From assembly GCF_002794355.1 (NCBI RefSeq), contig NZ_PGOI01000009.1:310001-374000 (forward strand): 64,000 nucleotides of DNA, read 5' to 3'. The DNA comes from Pseudorhodobacter sp. MZDSW-24AT. GTDB lineage: Bacteria; Pseudomonadota; Alphaproteobacteria; Rhodobacterales; Rhodobacteraceae. Shown here piece after piece: positions 1 to 10,100 of the stretch. The notes below the pieces were generated by a model that was not told the DNA's origin, did not search any database, and was given only the letters and a program-made list of their open reading frames with translations. Each line of letters begins with the position of its first letter. Within the stretch, counting starts at the first letter, position 1. The position numbers and the translations under genes were made by a program.

Positions 1-1016
1 CGTGGCAGGATGCCGGTTTCCGAAACGATCGGGCGCACGGTCTTGGTGTCGCGACCGTCGATGCGGGCGCCGCCGTTGATGATGTCGCCGCGCAGGATCG
101 AGGATTCCAGCTTCTTGATCGACGCGCCGAGGTTGACGTCGGCCAGTTCTTCTTCGCCCAGCGAGTCCTTGATTGCCTGCACCGCCGCTTCGATGGCGTT
201 GCTACGCTCTTGCTTGTCCTTGATCGCGAAGGCGGCGCGCATCTGTGCTTCGCCTGCGGCTTTCACCTTGGCATAGAGCGCCGAGTAATCTGCCGGCTGG
301 AAATCGAAGGGTTCTTTGGCGGCTTCTTCGGCGAAGTCGATGATCAGGTCGATCACCGGCTGCATCGCGTCGTGGCCAAACTTGACCGCGCCCAGCATCT
401 CGGCTTCGGTCAGCTCATAGGCTTCGGATTCCACCATCATCACGGCGTTCTTGGTGCCGGCGATGACCAGATCGAGGCGCTGATCCGGGTTGGCGCGCAG
501 GTTCTGCATGTCTTCGACATCGGGGTTCAGGATGTATTCCCCGTTCGAGAAGCCCACACGCGCGGCGCCGATCGGACCCATGAACGGCACGCCGGACACG
601 GTCAGCGCGGCGGAGGCGGCGATCATGGCGAGCACGTCGGGTTCGTTGACCAGATCATGGCTGAGGACGGTCACGATCACGAGCACTTCGTGGTTGAAGC
701 CGTCGACGAACAGCGGGCGGATCGGGCGGTCGATCAGACGCGAGGTCAGCGTTTCCTTTTCCGAAGGACGGGCTTCGCGTTTGAAAAAGCCGCCCGGGAT
801 CTTGCCGGCGGCGTAATAGCGTTCCTGATAGTGGACGGTCAGCGGGAAGAAGTCTTGGCCCGGCTTGGCCTTCTTGGCGAAGGTGACGTTGGCCATCACC
901 GAGGTGTCGCCCATGGTGGCGATCACAGAGCCATCGGCCTGGCGGGCAACCTTGCCGGATTCCAGTGTGAGGGTTTCGTTGCCCCACTGGATGGATTTAC
1001 GAGTCACGTTGAACAT
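1..1016 (-). CDS. pnp: Polyribonucleotide nucleotidyltransferase (PNPase), N-terminal part
   Basis: PNPase degrades RNA 3' to 5' by phosphorolysis and works in the RNA degradosome. The minus-strand reading frame opens with [12 protein letters not shown] and continues through the first RNase PH-like core: [11 protein letters not shown] near residue 20, [15 protein letters not shown] near residue 70, and [12 protein letters not shown] near residue 90, all hallmark PNPase segments. The gene runs off the left edge, so only about 338 residues are present and the KH and S1 domains are outside. The start ATG at 1016 fits the family N-terminus. The gene is divergent from the biosynthetic block to its right. 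No rpsO, its frequent partner, lies in the bases upstream that are visible. Identification is firm. Confidence 0.97.
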   Translation of the reverse strand, partial: MFNVTRKSIQWGNETLTLESGKVARQADGSVIATMGDTSVMANVTFAKKAKPGQDFFPLTVHYQERYYAAGKIPGGFFKREARPSEKETLTSRLIDRPIRPLFVDGFNHEVLVIVTVLSHDLVNEPDVLAMIAASAALTVSGVPFMGPIGAARVGFSNGEYILNPDVEDMQNLRANPDQRLDLVIAGTKNAVMMVESEAYELTEAEMLGAVKFGHDAMQPVIDLIIDFAEEAAKEPFDFQPADYSALYAKVKAAGEAQMRAAFAIKDKQERSNAIEAAVQAIKDSLGEEELADVNLGASIKKLESSILRGDIINGGARIDGRDTKTVRPIVSETGILP

Positions 1017-1409
1017 CTATCGTTCCCTATATGGAAGCACGCACGGCCCCTGCCGTGGCTTCCCTTTGCATGGCGGCCCCATTGCCGCCGCCCCCCAATC
1101 CTTTGCATGCGGCCGGGGGCGGGCCTCACGTCACAGATGGCGGGGCCATACAGGAAAATGGGGGCTTTGGGAAGCGGGCTGTTGGGGAGAGGCGATGTCT
1201 CGCTGTGTTACACCAAGGCCAGACCAATGATTTCAAGGCCTTGATCTTGCGAATTCACCATGTGTTAACCTTTGCCCGCCGGCGTTGCCCCCCGCCATGC
1301 CTTGGGTCTGCCGCATTCCCGGCCCGGTGCTGCCCTGTTGCGGCGGCAAGACAAGGGCTTCATTCCATGGTATCGGCACTTCAGCCCGGAAGGGGACTGC
1401 CCAAGAGAA
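1017..1409. other. Intergenic region between pnp and the biosynthetic operon
   Basis: This 393-base divergent interval must hold the pnp promoter and the likely promoter of the operon starting at 1410. It is GC-rich. Frames that cross it have no recognisable protein similarity; the frame of the downstream membrane protein stays open back to 1272, but that extension reads as arginine/proline-rich non-membrane sequence and is probably untranslated. I see no convincing terminator, operator or small RNA here. Confidence 0.5.
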
Positions 1410-2816
1410 ATGCCCGTCGGAAACGCCTTTGCCTATGTGATGCTGGCCTTGTGGCCGGTGGTTTCGTGGATCTTCTTCACGAAGCTGCCCCCGGCACGCG
1501 CGCTCATCTGGACCATTCTGGGCGCTTATCTGCTGCTGCCTCCGGTGGTGGCGCTGGACTTCCCCTTGGTGCCGGACATTGACAAATATGCGGTGGCCAA
1601 TCTTGCGGCGCTGGCGGCGGTGCTGTTCTTGTTGCGCGCGCGCTTTGGCCTGTGGCCCGGGTCGCTCTTGGGGCGTGGCCTGATCGTGCTCTATGTGGCG
1701 AGCCCCTTTGCCACCGTGGTGACAAATCCCGATCCGATCTGGTTTCCCCAGCGCGTGCTGCCTGCGCTGCGGCTGTATGACAGTCTGGCCGTGGTGGGAA
1801 ACCAGTTCATCGCGCTGATCCCTTTCTTTCTGGCGCGCCGCTTTCTGAGCGGAGAGGAGGCGATGCGCGCGATGATCGTGGCGCTGATGGTGGCAGGGCT
1901 GATCTATTCCTTGCCGATGCTGCTGGAGGCGCGGATTTCGCCGCAGTTGAACCTGTGGATCTATGGCTTTTTCCAGCATGATTTCAGTCAGGCGATCCGC
2001 TTTGGCGGGTTCAGACCCTTTGTCTTCATGCCGCATGGGCTGTGGGTCGCGTTCTTTGGGATGATGTGCTTCCTTGCCGCCGTGACCTTGCTGCGCGTGG
2101 GACCTGCGGCGGCGCGCCCGCGCTTTTTCATGGTGGCGCTGTATCTGATGGTCGTGCTGCTGTTTTGCCGCAGCGCCGGGCCTTTGGTTTATGCGCTGGC
2201 CTTGGCACCGACCATTCTGCTGTTGCCGCGCCGGGTGCAGGTTCTGATGGCCGGGGCGATGGTGATGTTGGTGATCACCTATCCGCTGCTGCGCGGCCTG
2301 CATCTGGTGCCGGTGGAGGATCTGATGAACCTTGCGCTGAGCCTGAACGCCGAACGCGGCGCCTCGCTGCAATTCCGCATCCTGAACGAGGAATTGCTGT
2401 TGGACCGCGCCGCCGAGCGGCCATGGTTTGGCTGGGGCCTGTATGGGCGCGGGTTGATGCATGACCCGATGACCGGACAGATCAATGTGATCGCCGATGG
2501 CGGCTGGATCATCACCTTGGGCACCTTCGGCTGGGCCGGATATATTGCGGAATTCGGCCTGCTTGCGCTGCCCGTGGTGCTGATGGCGCGCGAGGCGATC
2601 CGCCAGCCTTCGGCGGCGCTGTCGCCGTTTGTCTGTGCGATCACACTTATTCTGGCGGTCAACCTGGTGGATCTGCTGCCCAATGACACGCTGATCCCAT
2701 TCACATGGCTGATGGCGGGGGCGGTGCTGGGCCATGCCGAGGCGCTGCGCGCGACGTGGAAGGCCGCACATCCGCGCAAGGCGGCGCAACTGGCGCCGGG
2801 GAGGACAGTGCTGTGA
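1410..2816 (+). CDS. Polytopic membrane protein, O-antigen polymerase/ligase-like
   Basis: A hydrophobic protein of 468 residues with roughly ten to twelve membrane segments, beginning MPVGNAFAYVMLALW and including ILVVLF-type helices up to TWLMAGAVLGH at the C-terminus. The overall layout, with a large loop before the last helices (around NAERGASLQFRILNEE and the WFGWGLYGRGLMHD stretch), resembles Wzy/WaaL O-antigen polymerase or ligase proteins, which join lipid-linked glycans in the periplasm. I chose ATG 1410 over the open frame from 1272 because the first 46 residues of the longer form are not membrane-like. Its stop overlaps the start of the next gene (GTGA), so it is translationally coupled to a glycosyltransferase. 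The acceptor and donor cannot be read from sequence. The WaaL or Wzy assignment is inference. Confidence 0.7.
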   Translation: MPVGNAFAYVMLALWPVVSWIFFTKLPPARALIWTILGAYLLLPPVVALDFPLVPDIDKYAVANLAALAAVLFLLRARFGLWPGSLLGRGLIVLYVASPFATVVTNPDPIWFPQRVLPALRLYDSLAVVGNQFIALIPFFLARRFLSGEEAMRAMIVALMVAGLIYSLPMLLEARISPQLNLWIYGFFQHDFSQAIRFGGFRPFVFMPHGLWVAFFGMMCFLAAVTLLRVGPAAARPRFFMVALYLMVVLLFCRSAGPLVYALALAPTILLLPRRVQVLMAGAMVMLVITYPLLRGLHLVPVEDLMNLALSLNAERGASLQFRILNEELLLDRAAERPWFGWGLYGRGLMHDPMTGQINVIADGGWIITLGTFGWAGYIAEFGLLALPVVLMAREAIRQPSAALSPFVCAITLILAVNLVDLLPNDTLIPFTWLMAGAVLGHAEALRATWKAAHPRKAAQLAPGRTVL

Positions 2817-4099
2817 CCCGACGGTTGCGTGTTTTGCTGGTGGCCGAGGCCGCGAACCCGGAATGGGTGTCGGTGCCCTTGGTGGGTTGGTCGCTGGCGC
2901 GGGCGCTGGCAGAGGTGGCGGATGTGCATCTGGTGACACAGGTGCGCAACCGCGATGCGTTTCTGCGCGCCGGACTGGTGGAAGGCGAGGCCTTCACCGC
3001 CATTGATTCCGAAGCGCTGGCGCGACCTCTGTGGAAGCTGGGCAGCTTTCTGGCGGGGGGGCGCGGCGGCTGGACCATTCAGCAGGCCGCGCAGACGATC
3101 AGCTATCCGTATTTCGAGCATCTGGTGTGGCGGCGCTTTGGCGCCGAGATCCGCGCGGGGCGTTTTGACGTGGTGCACCGGATCACCCCGCTTTCGCCCG
3201 TCCAGCAAAGCCCGATTGCCGCAAAATGCCGGGCCGCCGGGGTGCCTTTCGTGCTGGGGCCGATCAACGGCGGCGTGCCGTGGCCCAAGGGGTTTGAGGC
3301 CGAGATGAAGCGCGAGCGCGAGTGGCTGTCCAAGGTGCGGGGTTTGTATCGGGCCTTGCCGGGGCGGCAGTCCACCTTGCGCGCCGATGCCATTCTGGCC
3401 GGATCGCGCCAGACCCAGCGCGAGATTCCGGCGCGGCATCAGGAGCGGGTGATCTATCTGCCCGAAAACGCGATTGACCCCGCGCGGTTCAACGCGCGGG
3501 CGGTGCATGGCGGCCCCGGGCCGATGCGGGCCTGTTTCATTGGGCGGCTGGTGCCGTTGAAGGGCGTGGACATGCTGCTGGAGGCGGCGGCGCCCTTGCT
3601 GCGCGACGGGCGGCTGGTGCTGGAGATCGTGGGCGACGGCGATCAGAAGGCCGCTTTGCAGGCGCAGGCGGCGGCCTTTGGCGCGGGGGTCGTGTTCCAT
3701 GGCTGGAAGGCCCATGCCGAGGTGCAGGACATTGCCGCGCGCTGCCAGGTGCTGGCCTTTCCGTCGATCCGCGAATTCGGCGGCGGCGTGGTGCTGGAGG
3801 CGATGGCGCTGGGCCTTGCGCCGATTGTTGTGGATTACGCAGGTCCGGCCGAGCTGGTGACCGAGGCGACCGGATGGAAGGTGCCGATCACGGGCCGCGC
3901 GGGCGTGGTGGCCGGGTTGGCCGCGCGTCTGGCATGGTGCGTGGACCATCCCGAGGCGGTGGCGGCCAAGGGCGCGGCCGCGCGCGCCCGGGTGGAGGCT
4001 GCGTTCACATGGGCGCGCAAGGCCGAACAGGTGCTGTCGGTTTACCGTTGGGTCCTGCAACGCAGCGGTCCCAAGCCCGCGCCTTTCGGACCGGGCTGA
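2813..4099 (+). CDS. Glycosyltransferase family 4
   Basis: A 428-residue GT-B glycosyltransferase of the GT4 type, expected to transfer a sugar from a nucleotide-sugar donor on the cytoplasmic face. The C-terminal half carries the family signatures FIGRLVPLKGVDMLLEA (around residue 240) and, further on, FPSIREFGGGVVLEAMALG, which contains the conserved E-x7-E type donor-binding region, followed by DYAGPAELV. The start is GTG 2813, overlapping the stop of the preceding gene by four bases and preceded by GGGGAGG at a good distance; an upstream open frame from 2705 lies inside the previous gene and is rejected. Sits in the block with the PKS and NRPS genes, suggesting it glycosylates their product or builds an attached glycan; sugar specificity is unknown. 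Confidence 0.9.
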   Translation: MTRRLRVLLVAEAANPEWVSVPLVGWSLARALAEVADVHLVTQVRNRDAFLRAGLVEGEAFTAIDSEALARPLWKLGSFLAGGRGGWTIQQAAQTISYPYFEHLVWRRFGAEIRAGRFDVVHRITPLSPVQQSPIAAKCRAAGVPFVLGPINGGVPWPKGFEAEMKREREWLSKVRGLYRALPGRQSTLRADAILAGSRQTQREIPARHQERVIYLPENAIDPARFNARAVHGGPGPMRACFIGRLVPLKGVDMLLEAAAPLLRDGRLVLEIVGDGDQKAALQAQAAAFGAGVVFHGWKAHAEVQDIAARCQVLAFPSIREFGGGVVLEAMALGLAPIVVDYAGPAELVTEATGWKVPITGRAGVVAGLAARLAWCVDHPEAVAAKGAAARARVEAAFTWARKAEQVLSVYRWVLQRSGPKPAPFGPG

Positions 4100-4175
4100 G
4101 GGAGGGTGGCTCCTTATTTTGGCCAAGTTTGCTATATAGCCGGAACGGCGTTTATGCCTGCCGAGTGGATGTCTG

Positions 4176-7100
4176 ATGCGTGATTCCCTGCCGCCCGTTG
4201 AGCTTTCGGAAACCGATATTGCGATTGTTGGCATGGCGGCGCATCTGCCGGGGGCCGGTGATCTTGACAGCTATTGGGCCAATCTGCGCGGTGGCATTGA
4301 ATCGATCCGGGTGCTGGAGGCCGAGGCCTTGCTGGCGGCAGGGGAATCTCCGGCGCGGATGGCGCGGGGGAATTATGTGCCAGCGGCGGCCGTGCTGGAC
4401 GGGTTCGAGCACTTCGATGCCGAGTTTTTCGGGTTCTCGCCGAAAGAGGCGGCCATTCTGGACCCGCAGCACCGGCAGTTTCTGGAAGTGGCTTGGGAAG
4501 CGCTGGAAAATGCAGGCCACCCGCCCGAACGCTTTGGCGGCCCGATCGGGGTTTGGGCGGGCTGCGGGATGGGGTCGTATTTCTACTTCAACCTGTGCTC
4601 GCACCGGGATCTGGTGGATCAGACGGGGATGTTCCTGCTGCGCCATACCGGGAATGACAAGGATTTTCTGGCCACGCGGGTCAGCCATGTGCTGGACCTG
4701 AAGGGGCCCAGCATCAACGTGCAGACGGCGTGCTCGACATCGCTGGTCGCGGTGCATTACGCGGCGCAGGCGCTGTTGAACGGCGAATGTGACATGGCCT
4801 TGGCGGGCGGGGTGACGATCGAGTTGCCGCATGCGCGCGGGTATCTGTATACCGAAGGCGAGATCCTGTCGCCCGACGGGCATTGCCATGCCTTTGACCA
4901 TCGTGCGCAAGGCACGGTGTTCGGCTCGGGCGCGGGCTGTGTGGTGCTGCGCCGGGCGGTGGATGCGCTGCGCGACGGCGACCATATCTGGGCCATCCTC
5001 AAGGGCTCGGCGGTGAACAATGACGGCGCGGCCAAGGCGGGCTATCTGGCGCCATCGGTCGATGGTCAGGCGCGCTGTGTGGCCGAAGCGCAGGCGGTTG
5101 CCGGGGTCAGCGCGGAGTCGGTCAGCTATGTCGAGTGCCATGGCACGGGAACCTATCTGGGCGATCCGATCGAAGTGGCGGCGCTGACGGCGGCGTTCCG
5201 GGAAACCACCGATGCGGTGGGGTCGTGCCGCATCGGCAGCGTGAAAACCAACATCGGCCATCTCGACACCGCCGCCGGGGTGGCGAGCCTGATCAAGGTG
5301 GCGCTGGCGCTGCACCACCGGGAATTGCCGCCGTCCTTGGGCTATGAGGCGCCCAATCCGGCGATCGACTTCGAGACCTCGCCCTTCCGGGTGAATGACC
5401 GGCTCACCCCCTGGACCGCCGCGCCGCGCCGCGCCGGGGTGAACAGTCTGGGCGTGGGGGGCACCAATGCGCATGCGGTGCTGGAAGAGGCGCCGCCGCG
5501 CGCAGCCCCGGCGCCCAGTGACTGGCCTTTCCAGCCGCTGGTGCTTTCGGCCCGCTCCAAGGCCGCGCTGGATGCCGCCAGCACGCGCCTTGCCCAACAC
5601 CTGCGCGCGCGGCCTGACCAGCCCTTGGCCGATGTCGCCTACACCTTGAAAGAGGGCCGCCGCGCCTTTGACAAACGCCGCGTGCTGGTCGCCGAAAGCC
5701 ACGCCGAGGCCGCCGAGATCCTCGACTCCGCCGATCCCCGCCGGGTCTTCACCCATGACCATCTGGGCGACAGCCCCCCGGTCATCTTCATGTTCCCCGG
5801 CGGCGGCGCGCAATACGCAGGCATGGCGCGCGACCTCTATGAAACCGAACCGGTCTTCGCCGATTGGATGGACCGCGGCCTCGCCGTGCTGGAACCCAAG
5901 CTCGACTACAGCATCCGCGCCCTCTGGCTCCCCGAACCGGGCCAAGAGGCCGCCGCCGACGCCGCGCTGAAACGCCCTTCGGTGCAGCTGCCGCTGATCA
6001 TGATCACCGAATTCGCGTTGGCCAAACTCTTCGAATCCTGGGGTGTTACCCCCAGCGCGCTCGTCGGCCATTCCATGGGCGAAAACACCGCCGCCGCCCT
6101 TGCCGGTGTGCTCAGCTTCGAAGACTGCATCGGCCTCGTCCATCTGCGCGGCACCTTGTTCGACACCATCGCCCCGGGGGGCATGCTCTCGGTGCCGCTC
6201 TCCGAAGAACGCCTGCGCAGCACCCTCGCGCGGCTTGGCTTTTATCTTGGCTCAAATATCCCGGGGGTCCGGGGGCTGGCCCCCGGTCCGACAGAGCCGC
6301 TGGACATTGCCTCGGTGAACGCGCCCGAGCTTTGCGTCGTCTCCGGCCCGGAGGCCGCCCTGTCCAGCCTTGCCGAACAGCTCGCCGCCGAAGGCATCGA
6401 CACCCAGCGCATCGCCATCGACATCGCCGCCCATTCCGCGATGCTGGAACCGATCCTGCAGCGCTTTGGCGATTACCTGCGCGCGATCGCGCTGCATCCG
6501 CCACGCCTGCCCATCTTTTCCAACCGCAGCGGCGCCGAACTCACCGCGGCCGAGGCCACCGATCCCGATTATTGGGTGCACCATCTGCGCGGCACGGTGA
6601 ATTTCCGCGCCTGCATGGAGAGCTTGAGCGCCACGCCGGCGCAGGTCTATCTGGAAATGGGGCCGGGCCGCGCGCTGTCGTCGCTGGCGCAGGCCAATGG
6701 TGTGGCCTCGGGTCAGGTGATCCCGGCCTTGCGCCATCCCGATCAGCGCATCGCCGATGATGCTTGGCATATGGTCACGCTGGCGCGGCTTTGGGCCTGC
6801 GGCGTTGCCATCGACTGGGAGCCGATCTGGGGCGGTGCCGCGCGCTGCCGGGTGCCGCTGCCGGGCTATGCCTTTCAGCGCAAGCCTTATTTCATCGCCC
6901 CCGCCGAGGCGCAGGCCCCGGAGGCCGAGGCCTTGCCTGTGCGGCGTGCCGATCTGGCGGATTGGGGCTGGCGCCCGCAGTGGCGGCCGGTGGCGGCGGG
7001 TGTTGACCCTGATGATCTGGCCGAACGCCCGACGGAAACATGGCTGATCTTTCTGGATGAGACCGGGATATGTGCCGCGCTGGCGGACCGCCTGTCGCGG

Positions 7101-10100
7101 GCCGGGCACCGGGTGGTGCGGGTGCGGGCGGGCGATGCCTTTGCGCGCGAGGCTTCGGGCGGGTATCGGCTGTCGCCCGAGCGCGGGCGCGAAGGCTATG
7201 ATGCCCTGATCCGCGATCTGGTGGCGCGGGGGCTGGTGCCAAGCCGGATCGTGCTGGGCTGGCTGCTCACGGGCAAAGAGACCTTCCGTCCCGGGTCGAG
7301 CTTTCTGCACCGCAACATCGAGCAGGGCTTTTATGCGCTTTTGTTTCTGGGGCAGGCCTTGGCCGAAGAAAACCTGCCGCGCCCGATCCGCATCACGGTG
7401 CTGACCAGCGGCGCGGCGCAGGTGAAGGGCGAGCCTTTGCCCTATCCGGAAAAGGCCATGGTGCTGGGCCCGGCTCGGGTGATCCCGCGCGAGGTGCCGG
7501 GCGTCGAGGTGGGCCTGCTGGATCTGGGGCCCGGCGCCTCGGATGAGGTGGTCTTGGAAGAGGTGCTGGCCGACGCCCCGTCGCTGGCGGCTTGGCGCAA
7601 GGGGCGGCGCTATGAGTCCGGGGTGAAGGCGGTGGCCTTGCCTGCGGCCCAGCTGGACCTGCCGCAGGGCGCGCATGTGCTCATCACCGGGGGCTTTGGC
7701 GGCATCGGTCTGACGGTGGCCGAAGATCTGATCCGCCGTTTTGCGGTGAAGATCACGCTGATCGCGCGGCGTGCCTTGCCCGAGCGCGCGGCTTGGGCGG
7801 CGCTTTTGGCGAAGGCGGGGCCGGACGATCCGCTGGCCCGGCGACTTCTGGCCTTGCAGCGGCTGGAAGCCTTGGGGGGCGAGGTGCATGTGGCACGCGC
7901 CGATGTGGCCAATCTGGAAGAGATGCAGGCGGCGCGCGCGGCGGGCGAGGCGCAGTTTGGCCCGGTTCACGCCGTGATCCATGCGGCGGGCGTGGTGGAT
8001 GACGGGCCTTTGCTGATGAAAACCCCGGCCGAGGTCGAAGAGGTTTTTGCCCCCAAGCTGCATGGCACGCAGGTGCTTGAGCGGCTGTTCCCCGATGGCA
8101 CGATCGCGCTTTTGGTGCTGTTCGCGTCAACCTCGACGGTGACGGGGCCTGCCGGGCAGATCGATTATGTGGCGGCGAATGAATATCTGAACGCCTATGC
8201 CAAGCACCGTTCGGGCGGAAAGACCCGCGTGGTGGCGCTGAACTGGGGGATCTGGCAAGGCGTGGGCATGGCCGCCGAGGCCTTGGCCGACCGCACAGGG
8301 CGGGTGGAAAGCCCGCGTCTGCCGCTGGAGGCGCCGATGCTCGACGAGGCCGGGTTTGACCGCGACGGCCACCGGGTTTTCCATGCGCGCTATGGGCTGG
8401 ACCGCTGGGTTGTGGATCAGCACCGCACCAAGGCGGGTCTCGCCCTGCTCCCCGGCACGGGCTATCTTGAGGTGATGGCCGAGGCTTGGGCCGCGCAGGG
8501 CGAAGGCGATGCTTTTGAAATCCGGGATCTGACCTTTTTCCGCGCGCTGGAGATCGAGGCGCCGCGGGCGGTGCGGGCGCGGCTTACGCGCAGTGACGAA
8601 GGCTATGGGTTCCAGTTGCAGTCGCAGGCGGTGGTGTCGGGGCGCAGCGGTTGGCTGCTTCATGCCTCGGCCCGTTTGCTGCCGCTCGAGACGGCTGGCC
8701 CGCGGCTGGATGTGGCGGGCATCGCCGCGCGGCTGCCTGTGCCCGAGGTGGGGGAGGGGCTTTTCAGCCCGCAGGAGGCGCATCTGGCCTTTGGGCCGCG
8801 GTGGCGGGTGCTCACGTCCCGCGCGCTGGGGGCGGGCGAAGGGCTGGCGCATCTGGCGCTGCCTGCGGCGTTCCGGGCCGAGCCTGATCAGGGCTGGCGG
8901 CTGCATCCGGCGCTTCTGGACCTTGCCACCGGTTGGGCGATGGGCTTGATCGACGGCTATACGCCCGAGGCGTTGTGGGTGCCGGTGTCTTATGCGCGGG
9001 TGCGGGTGTTCCGCCCGCTGCCCGCCCGGATCGTCAGCCATATGCGCAATGCCGGGGCCAATGCGGCCGCGCGCGGCACCGCCAGTTTCGACGTGACGCT
9101 GGCCACGCCCGAGGGCGAGGTCTGTGTCGAGGTGGAGGGCTTCACGATTCACCGGCTGGAGGGTGGGCTGCGCTTGCAAGCGCCCGATCCGCGCAGTCTC
9201 GAGGCGGATGCGGTGCAGCTGCGCGCGGCCTCGCCCGCCGAGGAGCGTTTGCTGCACGCGTTTTCGCAAGGCATCCGCCCCGAGGAAGGGGCCGAGGCCT
9301 TTGGCCGGGCGGTGGCCTTGGGACACAGCCAGATCTTCGTCTCGTCGCTGGATCTGCCCGCCTTGATCCGGGCGACGGCGGTGGAAGAGGCGGCGCGCAG
9401 CGACGGCCCGAGCTTTGAGCGGCCCGATCTTGACAGCGATTATGTGGCGCCGCGCACGGATATCGAGCGCACGCTGGTGGGGTTCTGGCAAGAGCTGCTC
9501 GGGGTGGCCCGTGTGGGGGTGGAGGACAGTTTCTTCGATCTGGGTGGCCACAGCCTGATTGCGGTGCGGCTGTTTGCGATGGTGAAAAAGGCCTATCGGG
9601 TGGATTTCCCGATCTCGGTGCTGTTCGAGGCGCCGACGATCGCCGCCTGTGCCGCGTTGATCGAGGCGCAGATCGGGCCGCAAGAGCGCGCGTCGGGGGA
9701 GGCACCCGCTGTGGCCTCTGGTGCAGGGGCGGCGGTGGCGCCGCGGCGGTTCACCCATCTGGTGCCGATGCACAAGGGCGAGGGCGGGGCCAAGGCGCCG
9801 TTCTTCCTCGTGGCGGGGATGTTTGGCAATGTGCTGAACCTGCGGCATCTGGCGCAGCTGCTGGGCGGGGACCGGCCGTTTTACGGGTTGCAGGCGCGGG
9901 GGCTGTATGGCGACGCGCGGCCGCATGGCGATTTCGTGAGTGCGGCGCGCGACTACATCGCCGAAATGCGTCAGGTGCAGCCCGAGGGGCCCTATCTTTT
10001 GGGCGGGTTCTCGGGGGGTGGCCTGATTGCTTGGGAAATCGCGCGGCAACTGGAGGCCGAAGGCGAGGCGGTGCCGCTGGTGGTGCTTTTGGACACGCCG

